NCBI GenBank assembly: GCA_015061055.1
Contig: SUXH01000003.1
Span: 62,001 to 126,000 of the forward strand
Direction of reading: 5' to 3'
DNA from: Bacteroidales bacterium
GTDB lineage: Bacteria; Bacteroidota; Bacteroidia; Bacteroidales; Muribaculaceae
DNA: 64,000 bases
Program-made: the position numbers and the translations under genes
Shown: positions 27,883-36,821 of the stretch, piece after piece
How positions within the stretch are numbered: position 1 is the first letter of the stretch
How the letters are laid out: each line of letters begins with the position of its first letter
Notes under the pieces: model-generated
The model's database searches: none
What the model was told of the DNA's origin: nothing
Seen by the model: only the letters and a program-made list of their open reading frames with translations

Positions 27883-29028
27883 ATGAAAAAGGATATCAAA
27901 TTCATCGTATTATTATGTGTCTTACTATTTGGTGCTAATACACTAATAGCGCAAGTTAATGTCAATGATTTATTAAAGGATATAAAAAAACAATTTGCGC
28001 CTGATTCTAGAATAGCAATTTGCGATCTTGAAGCAACACTATCAAGTGATAAGTGGATTATTAAAGGTAAAGTTGATAATAACAACTTGAAACAGAATAT
28101 TCTGCAAAATTTATCGCAAAATAACATTCAGTACATTGATAGTATATCGGTTCTTGAATACACGCAAAAGAAACCTTGGGCTGTAGTAAAGTTGGCTCTT
28201 GCATCTCATAGAACAGCCGGTAAACATGCAGCAGAAATGGCTACACAAACTATTATGGGTACACCTGTGAAGATATTGGAATATTCGGGTGATTGGGCAA
28301 GAGTACAAGGTCCGGATGAGTATATCTCTTATGTACCATCAAATTCTTTACACAAAATGACTCAGATTGAGTTTGATAATTGGAGAAAATCTACAAGATA
28401 TATAGTTACTGAATATCAAACTAGATTAGTGGAAAAGCCTAATTCAGATAAAACAGTAACAGACCTTGTAATGGGAAATATACTCCAATATGTATCAAGG
28501 GATAAGGATTTTATTAAATTAACAACTCCAGATGGTCGAGAAGGATATGTTCACAAAAGTGAGGTTAAGGAGTTGAGCAAGTGGGTAGATCAATCGTTTG
28601 ATGCTAAAAAGATAACCAAGGTTGCACATAGATTAATGGGACATGGATATTTGTGGGGAGGTACAACGACTAAAGTTACAGACTGCTCAGGACTTGTTAA
28701 AGTATCATATTTTGCGAATGGAATAATATTGCATAGAGATGCATCGCAACAAGCATTAATCGGTAAAAGAATCGAAGCTAAAGATTGGAAAGATGCAAAA
28801 CTTGGAGACTTGTTATTCTGGGGTACAAAAAGCGGTAGAGTAACGCACGTTGGAATTTATCTAAAAGATGGTGAATATATTCACTGCTCAGGAAGAGTCA
28901 AAATAAACAGTGTGGATCCTAATGCAGATAATTATCTAACAACACCATTCTTGTCAATAAGTCGTATTGAAGGAGAAATTGGTACTCGTGGTATCACGAT
29001 GGTTAGGGATCATAAGTGGTATTTTTAA
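27883..29028 (+). CDS. NlpC/P60 (C40) peptidoglycan endopeptidase with SH3 domains
   Basis: A 381-residue exported protein with a signal peptide ending near residue 22 (LIAQ). An unassigned N-terminal part is followed by bacterial SH3-like segments (about 115-235; VKILEYSGDWARVQ and YVHKSEVKEL). The C-terminal NlpC/P60 domain has Cys268 in TDCSGLVKVSYF, His322 in RVTHVGIYL and His334 in YIHCSG. Such enzymes cut stem peptides between D-Glu and the diamino acid, releasing L-Ala-D-Glu. The next gene is the matching dipeptide epimerase, which strongly supports a muropeptide-degradation operon. Confidence 0.92.
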   Translation: MKKDIKFIVLLCVLLFGANTLIAQVNVNDLLKDIKKQFAPDSRIAICDLEATLSSDKWIIKGKVDNNNLKQNILQNLSQNNIQYIDSISVLEYTQKKPWAVVKLALASHRTAGKHAAEMATQTIMGTPVKILEYSGDWARVQGPDEYISYVPSNSLHKMTQIEFDNWRKSTRYIVTEYQTRLVEKPNSDKTVTDLVMGNILQYVSRDKDFIKLTTPDGREGYVHKSEVKELSKWVDQSFDAKKITKVAHRLMGHGYLWGGTTTKVTDCSGLVKVSYFANGIILHRDASQQALIGKRIEAKDWKDAKLGDLLFWGTKSGRVTHVGIYLKDGEYIHCSGRVKINSVDPNADNYLTTPFLSISRIEGEIGTRGITMVRDHKWYF

Positions 29029-29060
29029 TAGAATGTAATTAACTAAAAATCTAACATTAT

Positions 29061-30203
29061 ATGGATAGAAGAAAATTCTTATTGGGTTCAGGTGCGGCAT
29101 TGATAGCATCTTCATCATTGATGTCTTTGTCGGCTTTTGGCTGCAGTACAAAAAAGACAGAAAAAACAGGACATCTTGTACTGAAATTTAAACCTTATGA
29201 ACTAAAGCTAAAACATGCATTCAATTTAGCAAAATCAAGTAGAACAACAACACCGGGTGTACAGATTGAATTGTTATATGATGGCATCGTTGGTTACGGT
29301 GAAGCATCAATGCCTCCATATCTTGGGGAAAGTGTTGAAAGCGTAACTAAATTCCTGAGCTCTCTTGATTTAGCTCAGTTTACAGATCCTTTTAGAATTG
29401 ATGAAATCTTATCGTATGTTGATTCTGTAGCACCAAACAATAGAGCGGCAAAGGCATCAATTGATATTGCGCTACATGACTTGCTTGGAAAGATTATGGG
29501 GCAACCATGGTATAAAATATGGGGGCTTTCATTAGAAAATATACACCCTACTTCATTTACTATTAGCAATGATACTCCGGAAGTAGTTCAACAGAAAATT
29601 AAAGAATCTGAAGCATTCAAAGTTCTTAAAGTGAAAATGGGAGTTCCTGGTGATAAAGAATTAATTGAAACAATTCGTAAGGCAACAGATCGACCATTGT
29701 GTGTTGATGCAAACCAAGGATGGGATTCAAAGGAAGAAGCTTTAGAAATGTGTAATTGGCTTGCTGATAAAAATTGTTTATTTGTCGAGCAACCTATGCC
29801 AAAGGAATTACCACTTGATGATACTGCATGGTTGAGAGAGCGAAGTCCACTTCCTATTTTTGCCGATGAAGCATTCCAAAGACTTCCAGATGTCATTAGA
29901 TTTAATGGTGTATATGATGGCATTAATATTAAATTAATGAAGAGTACCGGTTTGCACGAAGCATATAAGATGGCAATTTTGGCTAAATCACTTGGAATGA
30001 AGGTGATGCTTGGATGTATGACAGAAACTTCTTGTGCTATTGCTGCTGCAGCTCATCTATCACCAATGGTTGACTTTACTGACCTTGATGGAAATGTTTT
30101 GATAGCAAATGACCGCTTTGAAGGACTATCTTTTGTGGATGGTAAGGTTGTTCCTTCAGACAAGCCTGGTCTTGGTGTTTCTATCATTAAAGGTATGGAG
30201 TAA
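29061..30203 (+). CDS. Dipeptide epimerase (L-Ala-D/L-Glu type), Tat-like signal
   Basis: A 380-residue enolase-superfamily enzyme. Catalytic lysines are in LKVKMG (Lys190, Lys192) and IKLMKSTG (Lys291/294). Metal ligands are Asp216 (VDANQGW), Glu243 (EQPM) and Asp269 (ADEAF). The N-terminus MDRRKFLLGSG, followed by SAFGC, looks like a twin-arginine signal with a possible lipobox, so it is exported. The family converts L-Ala-D-Glu to L-Ala-L-Glu for peptide recycling. Its position after an NlpC/P60 enzyme supports that specificity. An operon terminator follows. Confidence 0.9.
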   Translation: MDRRKFLLGSGAALIASSSLMSLSAFGCSTKKTEKTGHLVLKFKPYELKLKHAFNLAKSSRTTTPGVQIELLYDGIVGYGEASMPPYLGESVESVTKFLSSLDLAQFTDPFRIDEILSYVDSVAPNNRAAKASIDIALHDLLGKIMGQPWYKIWGLSLENIHPTSFTISNDTPEVVQQKIKESEAFKVLKVKMGVPGDKELIETIRKATDRPLCVDANQGWDSKEEALEMCNWLADKNCLFVEQPMPKELPLDDTAWLRERSPLPIFADEAFQRLPDVIRFNGVYDGINIKLMKSTGLHEAYKMAILAKSLGMKVMLGCMTETSCAIAAAAHLSPMVDFTDLDGNVLIANDRFEGLSFVDGKVVPSDKPGLGVSIIKGME

Positions 30204-30222
30204 ACATGAATTATTATAATAG

Positions 30223-30255
30223 TAAAAAGTCGAGCTTTAATTGCTCGACTTTTTA
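30223..30255 (+). terminator. Terminator after the dipeptide epimerase operon
   Basis: TAAAAAGTCGAGC (30223-30235) pairs exactly with GCTCGACTTTTTA (30243-30255) around the 7-base loop TTTAATT, giving a 13-bp stem with a T-run. Confidence 0.9.
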
Positions 30256-30289
30256 TTGTTTAATCCCCTATAAAAATTTATATTTTTAT

Positions 30290-30297
30290 TAACTTTG
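30290..30297 (+). promoter_or_regulatory. -7 box just before dnaG
   Basis: TAACTTTG matches TAnnTTTG and ends 9 bases before the chosen dnaG ATG at 30307, predicting a leader of only about 3-5 bases. No well-spaced TTTG is seen. The alternative in-frame start at 30295 overlaps this box and is rejected. Confidence 0.55.
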
Positions 30298-30306
30298 CAT
30301 TTCATT

Positions 30307-32472
30307 ATGATAGATAACACAACCGTTGCGAAGATTCTTGATGCTGCTGATATAGTTGAAGTCGTATCTGATTTTGTTAGTTTGCGCCGCAGAGGTGTCA
30401 ACTATGTTGGCTTATGTCCATTTCATAATGAAAGAACACCATCTTTTAGTGTATCAAAGACCAAAGGTATTTGTCACTGCTTTAGCTGTGGCAAAGGAGG
30501 AAGTCCGGTAAACTTCATAATGGAACACGAACAGTTATCCTATTATGAAGCACTTAAATATCTTGCAAAAAAATATCATATTGAAATTGTTGAGAAAGAA
30601 CTGACTGATGAAGAACGTGCTGAGCAAACTGAACGAGAAGGAATGCTTATTGTAAATGAATTTGCAACTCAATCTTTTGAAGATAATCTTTTCAATATAC
30701 AAGAAGGACGAGAAATCGGATTATCCTACTTTTATGAAAGAGGTTTTAGTGACAATATCATCAAAAAATTCCGATTAGGTTATTCTCTTGATAATAGCAA
30801 TAGTTTGTTTAAGATGGCTGTTTCTAAAGGGTATAATAAGAATTATCTTTTTAAAACCGGTTTATGTGTAGATGATAAGCGAGGAGGTGGATATGACCGT
30901 TTCAAAGGACGTGTCGTATTTCCCGTATTAAATGTTGCCGGAAAGACTATAGCCTTTAGTGCAAGAACACTCAAGAATGACCAAGCGAAATACGTTAATT
31001 CCCCTGAATCAATAATCTATACTAAAGGGAATGAGTTATATGGTTTATTTCAGGCTAAGCATGCAATTGTAAAACATAATAAATGCTATTTAGTAGAAGG
31101 AAATGCTGATGTTGTGTCAATGCATCAAGCAGGAATAGATAATACTGTCGCTTCGTTAGGAACAGCACTTACTCCGAATCAAGTTCGTATGATTCACCGT
31201 TTTACGGAGAATGTTACAATTATGTATGATGGTGATAGTGCCGGTATTAAAGCTGCTTTTAAAGCAATAAACTTGCTTCTTCCTGAAGGAATTAATGTAC
31301 GTGTACTACTATTACCAGATGGAGATGATCCTGATAGTTTCGCCAAAAAACATAATTCAACGGAATTCTTGAATTATATTAATGATAATGAAGTGGATTT
31401 TATTCGCTTTATGAAACGAATGCTCCTTGATGAAGTTAAAAATGATCCGATAAAGCGTGCGTCAGTAGTAGGTGATGTTATTACATCTATTTCATTAATC
31501 CCATTTGAAATCCAAAGATCGATTTATACAAAAGAATGTAGTGAATTGTTTGGTGTTGATGAAGAAATTTTAGTGAGAGAAATTGCTAAGAAAATTAATC
31601 AAAACAAACAGAAAGAATACGAAAAAAAACAACGTAAAATATCGGAAGAAAAACTTGAAAATAAAAGAGAGGAGGATATAATTGTTCCGATATATAATGA
31701 GGAAAAGAATGATATAATAAAACATAAAACGGCAGACTCTAACGCAAAAAATCTATTCCCCTATGAAAAGGAAGTATTAAAATACATTGTTAAATATGGA
31801 ATGACGGATTTTTGTATAGGAAATTCGGATGTTAAAAATATATCATTATTAACATATATATCCGAGGAACTTGATATTGATGAGATTACTTTCACTAATC
31901 CGATTTATATTAAGATTTTTTCTATCGCTAAAGAATGCTTGAATGATTTTAATACAGACTTGGCGATTTTTGATGAAGATTTAGCTAAGGATAATATCAA
32001 TGCACTCAAAGAAGGTGTAAATAAAATCAGACAAGAATCTTTATTTTCTATTCAAGATTTAGAGAAAAAGGAGAAAGAATTGAATGAAAAGATAAGTGCA
32101 GAAGCAAAAAAGAAAAGAAGTGAGTTTCAAATGTATTATCTTGAAAAGCGACTTTCATCACATATAGATGATGATGTACGACTTACAACGTTGGAACTTA
32201 TTCAGGAAAAACATTCGCTTAGTAAAATTCACACTAAATATGGTGTGCTGAAAAGTGATTTTGAAAAATTGGATATATTAGTTCCACAAGCATTATATAA
32301 CTGGAAAGATGCTCTGATTCAATGCCAAATTAAAGAGTGTCAGCAAAGCCTAAATTTAACAAAGGATGCCAAAGAATCGGCTGAATTACTTAAAGCAATA
32401 CAAGAACTCTATGCCTTAAGAAAAGACTTGGCTCAATATCTTGGTGATAGAGTTGTTAATCCGAAAAATTAA
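30307..32472 (+). CDS. dnaG: DNA primase
   Basis: A 721-residue DnaG that makes RNA primers for replication. The N-terminal CHC2 zinc finger has Cys37, His40, Cys58 and Cys61. The catalytic core with Toprim motifs follows: YLVEGNADVVSMHQAG and IMYDGDSAGIKAA carry the acidic metal-binding residues. The C-terminal 300 residues are Lys/Glu-rich and helical and would hold the helicase-interaction domain. The total exceeds E. coli DnaG (581), as is common in Bacteroidetes. The start MIDNTTVAKILDAADIVEVV agrees with the family. Confidence 0.97.
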   Translation: MIDNTTVAKILDAADIVEVVSDFVSLRRRGVNYVGLCPFHNERTPSFSVSKTKGICHCFSCGKGGSPVNFIMEHEQLSYYEALKYLAKKYHIEIVEKELTDEERAEQTEREGMLIVNEFATQSFEDNLFNIQEGREIGLSYFYERGFSDNIIKKFRLGYSLDNSNSLFKMAVSKGYNKNYLFKTGLCVDDKRGGGYDRFKGRVVFPVLNVAGKTIAFSARTLKNDQAKYVNSPESIIYTKGNELYGLFQAKHAIVKHNKCYLVEGNADVVSMHQAGIDNTVASLGTALTPNQVRMIHRFTENVTIMYDGDSAGIKAAFKAINLLLPEGINVRVLLLPDGDDPDSFAKKHNSTEFLNYINDNEVDFIRFMKRMLLDEVKNDPIKRASVVGDVITSISLIPFEIQRSIYTKECSELFGVDEEILVREIAKKINQNKQKEYEKKQRKISEEKLENKREEDIIVPIYNEEKNDIIKHKTADSNAKNLFPYEKEVLKYIVKYGMTDFCIGNSDVKNISLLTYISEELDIDEITFTNPIYIKIFSIAKECLNDFNTDLAIFDEDLAKDNINALKEGVNKIRQESLFSIQDLEKKEKELNEKISAEAKKKRSEFQMYYLEKRLSSHIDDDVRLTTLELIQEKHSLSKIHTKYGVLKSDFEKLDILVPQALYNWKDALIQCQIKECQQSLNLTKDAKESAELLKAIQELYALRKDLAQYLGDRVVNPKN

Positions 32473-32500
32473 ACAATTACTAACATAAATAAAAACAGAA

Positions 32501-34159
32501 ATGACAACAAACAAAATTACAATGACGTTAAGAGATTCGGCTGCTATGCGATGGACTGCATTGTTGCTTTTGGCTTCTGCAATGTTCTTCAGCTACATCT
32601 TTATGGATATTTTATCTCCCATAAAAGATTTAATGCAGTCTACGCGAGGTTGGGACTCTACAGCATTTGGAACTATGCAAGGATCTGAAACATTCCTTAA
32701 TGTATTTGTCTTTTTCCTAATCTTTGCAGGAATTATCCTTGACAAAATGGGCGTTAGATTTACAGCTGTACTATCTGGTGCTGTTATGCTTGTCGGGGCA
32801 ACAATTAATTGGTATGCAGTAACTGAGGGCTTTATTGGAAGTTCTTTAGAGGGATGGTTCAATGCTAATTTAAACTATATCCCAGTTTTCGATGAACTAG
32901 GAATTTCGCCCTTCTATAAGGGTATGCCTGCTTCGGCTAAGTTTGCTGCAATTGGTTTTATGATTTTTGGCTGTGGAGTTGAAATGGCTGGTATTACAGT
33001 TTCACGTGGTATAGTAAAATGGTTTAAGGGACGAGAAATGGCATTGGCTATGGGTTCAGAAATGGCTCTTGCTCGTCTTGGAGTTGCAACATGTATGATC
33101 TTCTCTCCTGTATTTGCAAAACTTGGTGGAGATATTGATGTGTCTCGTTCAGTTGCATTTGGTGTTGTTTTATTGATGATTGCACTAATAATGTTTATTG
33201 TGTATTTCTTTATGGATAAGAAGTTAGATGCGCAAACCGGTGAAGATGAAGATAAAGATGATCCATTCCAATTAAAAGATTTAGGTAAGATTTTAACAAG
33301 TAGCGGATTCTGGTTGGTTGCGCTATTATGTGTACTATATTATTCAGCTATATTCCCATTCCAAAAGTATGCTGTGAATATGCTACAATGTAATTTAACT
33401 TTTACTGAAGTAGATGAAAATTCATTTTGGGCAACAAATACAGTAACAATTGTACAATATTGTATTATGCTTGTTGTAGCTGTAGCAGCTTTTGCAAGTA
33501 ATTTTTCAAAAAGGAAAACCATTAAATACTCACTTCTTATTGTTGCGGTAGTTGCGCTAATCATATTCTGTTATATGGGCTATATGCGACAAAGTGCTGA
33601 AACTGTGTTTGCTGTGTTCCCTCTTCTTGCAGTAGGAATTACCCCTATTCTTGGTAGTTATGTTGACCATAAGGGAAAAGCAGCTTCCATGTTAATACTT
33701 GGATCTTTATTGCTAATTGCTTGTCACCTAACTTTTGCATTTGTGTTGCCAATGTTCAAAGGTAGCCCTGTTGGTGGTATAGTGGTTGCATATTTGACAA
33801 TTCTTGTGCTTGGAGCAAGTTTTTCTTTAGTTCCTGCATCACTTTGGCCAAGTGTGCCTAAGTTGGTAGATTCAAAGATTATCGGTAGCGCATACGCACT
33901 CATTTTCTGGATACAAAATATTGGTTTGTGGTTATTCCCATTGCTAATTGGAAAAGTTCTTGATAAAACTAATCCAGAGCTTGTAATAGGTCTTCAAAAC
34001 GGAACTATAACTCCTGAGCAAGCTGCAGTTTCATATAACTACACAGCGCCATTAGTAATGTTAGCTTCATTAGGTGTTGCAGCTCTTATATTAGGTCTAA
34101 TATTGAAGGCCGTAGATAAGAAAAAAGGATTAGGACTTGAGAGTCCCAACATAAAGTAA
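32501..34159 (+). CDS. Major facilitator superfamily transporter
   Basis: A 552-residue polytopic membrane protein with about twelve hydrophobic segments and an MFS loop (GIILDKMGVRFTAVLSG, residues about 84-100) matching the GxLaDrxGrr motif. Two further features are a second signature-like stretch KWFKGREMALAMG, typical of the oxalate/formate and nitrate porter branches, and insertions that lengthen the loops. The substrate is not predictable. It lies 28 bases after dnaG on the same strand, though a functional link is unlikely, and is followed by a hairpin. Confidence 0.88.
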   Translation: MTTNKITMTLRDSAAMRWTALLLLASAMFFSYIFMDILSPIKDLMQSTRGWDSTAFGTMQGSETFLNVFVFFLIFAGIILDKMGVRFTAVLSGAVMLVGATINWYAVTEGFIGSSLEGWFNANLNYIPVFDELGISPFYKGMPASAKFAAIGFMIFGCGVEMAGITVSRGIVKWFKGREMALAMGSEMALARLGVATCMIFSPVFAKLGGDIDVSRSVAFGVVLLMIALIMFIVYFFMDKKLDAQTGEDEDKDDPFQLKDLGKILTSSGFWLVALLCVLYYSAIFPFQKYAVNMLQCNLTFTEVDENSFWATNTVTIVQYCIMLVVAVAAFASNFSKRKTIKYSLLIVAVVALIIFCYMGYMRQSAETVFAVFPLLAVGITPILGSYVDHKGKAASMLILGSLLLIACHLTFAFVLPMFKGSPVGGIVVAYLTILVLGASFSLVPASLWPSVPKLVDSKIIGSAYALIFWIQNIGLWLFPLLIGKVLDKTNPELVIGLQNGTITPEQAAVSYNYTAPLVMLASLGVAALILGLILKAVDKKKGLGLESPNIK

Positions 34160-34241
34160 AATAGAAACTGGTGATGTGTTAAAACACGAACACCCTCAAA
34201 ATTATTATCAAAGTGTAATTTGATAATATTTAAGGTATAAA

Positions 34242-34307
34242 AAAAGCCGTTTTTAAGTTGATTTTAGGAGATGTATTCCTATCATTTAATGCTTAAAAAC
34301 GGCTTTT
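34242..34307. terminator. Large inverted repeat, probable bidirectional terminator
   Basis: AAAAGCCGTTTTTAAG (34242-34257) pairs exactly with CTTAAAAACGGCTTTT (34292-34307). The 34-base loop contains a small inner hairpin (AGGA...TCCT). It lies between the convergent MFS and LptF/G genes, with A/T runs at both ends. Confidence 0.82.
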
Positions 34308-34369
34308 ATATTATACTAAGTGACAATAAATTTTTACTTAGTGGAATTTTGATACGTCCTCGCGATTTA

Positions 34370-35524
34370 TTACATAGCTGCTTTCCTATATAGATATATT
34401 GCAATAAACGAATATATTATATTGGGAATCCACATTGCAATCATTGGTGAAGTGTATCCTGATATTGCAAATGTTGACGTTATTGTAGTAAAGAGGATAT
34501 AAGTAAAACTAAGTACTAATCCAATACCGATATTCACCCCCATTCCACCTTTTACTTTCTTGGAAGATAATGTAAGACCAATAATAGTGAGAATGAAAGC
34601 TGCTGCGGTCATTGCATACCGTTTGTGTAATTCTATTTCGAAATTTTTAATATTAGCAACTCCCCTACTTTTTTGTCGGTCAATATATGTCTTTAATTGT
34701 GGTAATGTTAGTACTTCTTGATCATTCTTCGATATAAGAAAGTCTTTTGGCTCCATATTAAGAATGGTATCTTTTTTTTGCCCATATGTAATAGTTTCTC
34801 TCAAATTTTCAAAATTTCTAATAGCATAATCTTGAAGTACCCAACGATTGAGTGTATCATACTTGATTGATTGAGCTGTTAATCTTGATTTTAAAGTCTT
34901 ATTATTAAATTTTTCTAAAGAAAAACGATAGCCGGTTTTTGTTCTGTTGTCATACCTTGATAGATAAGCTATTACACCCGGTGAAACTTGCAACTGTATA
35001 TTTGAACCATACTCTACACTTTTGTTTTTCACCCATTTATTGGTATAGTTTATCCTCTTAATGTTTGCCGGTGGGATTATATAGGCAGAGAGCATAAAAG
35101 AAAATGCAGCTATTATAGCAGCTGAAACCATATATGGAACCATTAAACGCTTATAACTAATACCGCTTGAAAGCATTGCAATGATTTCGGAATTGTCGGC
35201 TAATTTTGAAGTAAAGAATATTACAGATATAAACGTAAATAATGGGCTGAACTGATTTGCGAAATATGGTAGGAAGTTCATAAAATAATCAAATACCGTT
35301 TCCTGCCATGGAGCAGTCAATACCGCATCAAGTTTCTCGTTAATATCAAACATTACTACTATAGCCAAAAGAAGCAAAATGGAAAATATATATGTCCCTA
35401 AGAATTTTTTTATTATATATAAATCAAATTGCTTTATATGATGCCAACGCACATATTGATTGGTCGATTCTTGTTTCTTATACCTCAATTTTTTAGTTAG
35501 TTCTTTTAGTTTAGAAAAGTCCAT
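34370..35524 (-). CDS. LptF/LptG-family permease (YjgP/YjgQ)
   Basis: A 384-residue inner-membrane protein. It has N-terminal helices (IKKFLGTYIFSILLLLAIVV near residue 34, and two more by about 155), a periplasmic beta-jellyroll domain (about 165-300) and C-terminal helices. This is the topology of LptF/LptG, which form the ABC transporter that pulls LPS from the inner membrane. Which of the two paralogues it is cannot be decided. It follows tgt with a 14-base gap, a pairing often seen in Bacteroidetes. Confidence 0.9.
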   Translation of the reverse strand: MDFSKLKELTKKLRYKKQESTNQYVRWHHIKQFDLYIIKKFLGTYIFSILLLLAIVVMFDINEKLDAVLTAPWQETVFDYFMNFLPYFANQFSPLFTFISVIFFTSKLADNSEIIAMLSSGISYKRLMVPYMVSAAIIAAFSFMLSAYIIPPANIKRINYTNKWVKNKSVEYGSNIQLQVSPGVIAYLSRYDNRTKTGYRFSLEKFNNKTLKSRLTAQSIKYDTLNRWVLQDYAIRNFENLRETITYGQKKDTILNMEPKDFLISKNDQEVLTLPQLKTYIDRQKSRGVANIKNFEIELHKRYAMTAAAFILTIIGLTLSSKKVKGGMGVNIGIGLVLSFTYILFTTITSTFAISGYTSPMIAMWIPNIIYSFIAIYLYRKAAM

Positions 35525-35538
35525 ATTTATAATGAGAA

Positions 35539-36669
35539 TTATAAACGTCGAGTAACATTAATAATCATTTCATTTTTCCAAGATTTGAAATCACCTGCAA
35601 TAATATGCTTACGAGCCTCCCCTACTAACCATAAGTAAAAGGCAAGATTATGTATGCTTCCTATTTGCAGTGCAAGTAATTCCTGGCTGACAAACAAATG
35701 TCGCACGTATGCTTTCGAATATGCTCTATCGACAAATGATGCTCCGTCCTCCTCTAAAGGAGAAAAGTCGTTTGCCCACTTTTTGTTTCGCATATTCATA
35801 ATTCCGTTTTTTGTAAATAACATTGCATTACGACCATTACGAGTTGGCATAACACAATCCATCATATCTACACCTCTTTCTATTGCTTCAAGTATATTAG
35901 CTGGTGTTCCAACTCCCATTAAATACCGTGGTTTATTTTCCGGAAGAATTTCATTTACAACTTCTATCATTTCGTACATTTTCTCTGCCGGCTCTCCTAC
36001 GGCCAATCCTCCAATAGCGTTGCCTTCAGCACCCAAGTCTGTTACGAATTTAGCAGACTCTCGTCTTAAGTCTGGATATACACAGCCTTGCACAATAGGG
36101 AAAAATGCTTGAGAATGACCATATTTTGGAGAAGTTTCGTTGAAATGATCCCATCCTCTTTTAAGCCATCTCGAAGTTAAAGCTAATGATTTTTTAGCAT
36201 AATTATAGTCTGAAGTCCCAGGTGGGCATTCATCAAGAGCCATCATAATGTCACTGCCAATAGTTCTTTGTATATCTACAACATTTTCAGGTGTAAATAA
36301 GTGTTTAGAACCATCAATATGACTTCTGAAATATGCTCCTTCTTCTTTTAGCTTACGATTTGAAGAAAGGGAAAACACCTGGAAACCACCACTATCCGTG
36401 AGTATTGGTTTGGTCCATCCGTTGAATTTATGAAGTCCTCCTGCCTGTTCTATTATATCCATGCCTGGACGTAGATATAAATGATAAGTATTGCCTAATA
36501 TGATTTGAGCCTTTATATCATCTTCAAGTTCTTTCATATGAACCCCTTTGACACTTCCTACAGTGCCAACCGGCATAAAGATAGGAGTTTCTATACAGCC
36601 ATGGTCGGTATGTATCACTCCTGCTCTTGCTCTACTATTTAAATCTGTCGCTTTTAATTCGTATTTCAT
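35539..36669 (-). CDS. tgt: tRNA-guanine transglycosylase lacking the zinc-cysteine motif
   Basis: A 376-residue enzyme that swaps guanine-34 for a queuine precursor or queuine in GUN-anticodon tRNAs. Core motifs are LTDSGGFQVFSL, the GGLAVGEP substrate loop and MDCVMPTRNGRNA. The region that usually carries CxCxxC and binds zinc reads EEDGASFVDR (residues about 304-313), with no Cys; only the later His of SIHNLAFYLW remains. The start is placed at 36669 (MKYELKATDLNSRARAG). The upstream in-frame ATG at 36747 precedes a -7 box (TATCTTTG, minus strand, 36694-36687). Confidence 0.93.
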   Translation of the reverse strand: MKYELKATDLNSRARAGVIHTDHGCIETPIFMPVGTVGSVKGVHMKELEDDIKAQIILGNTYHLYLRPGMDIIEQAGGLHKFNGWTKPILTDSGGFQVFSLSSNRKLKEEGAYFRSHIDGSKHLFTPENVVDIQRTIGSDIMMALDECPPGTSDYNYAKKSLALTSRWLKRGWDHFNETSPKYGHSQAFFPIVQGCVYPDLRRESAKFVTDLGAEGNAIGGLAVGEPAEKMYEMIEVVNEILPENKPRYLMGVGTPANILEAIERGVDMMDCVMPTRNGRNAMLFTKNGIMNMRNKKWANDFSPLEEDGASFVDRAYSKAYVRHLFVSQELLALQIGSIHNLAFYLWLVGEARKHIIAGDFKSWKNEMIINVTRRL

Positions 36670-36686
36670 ATTCACTAAATATTTTA

Positions 36687-36694
36687 CAAAGATA
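36687..36694 (-). promoter_or_regulatory. -7 box of the tgt-LptF/G operon
   Basis: TATCTTTG on the minus strand lies 17 bases before the tgt ATG at 36669. No TTTG is found at 20-base spacing, so it is a partial match. It favours the shorter tgt reading frame. Confidence 0.5.
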
Positions 36695-36789
36695 ACAATA
36701 ATCAAGCTAATTTTTGCATAATAGATGTAAAATGGAATAGTATTCATTTATATTGTAATTTCTATAGTGTGTTTTTTTGTGAATTTATC

Positions 36790-36797
36790 TATCTTTG
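36790..36797 (+). promoter_or_regulatory. -7 box of the clostripain-like gene
   Basis: TATCTTTG matches the -7 consensus, 24 bases before the ATG at 36822. It overlaps the in-frame TTG at 36795 and therefore excludes that start. Confidence 0.55.
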
Positions 36798-36821
36798 CAA
36801 ATTATATCAAAACAGATAATT

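Noticed and set aside
35654-36112. 152-residue open frame antisense to tgt
   Set aside because: It is a mirror frame of the well-supported tgt gene.
36670-36747. N-terminal extension of tgt from ATG 36747
   Set aside because: The extension is hydrophobic and unlike the family, and a -7 box lies between the two starts.
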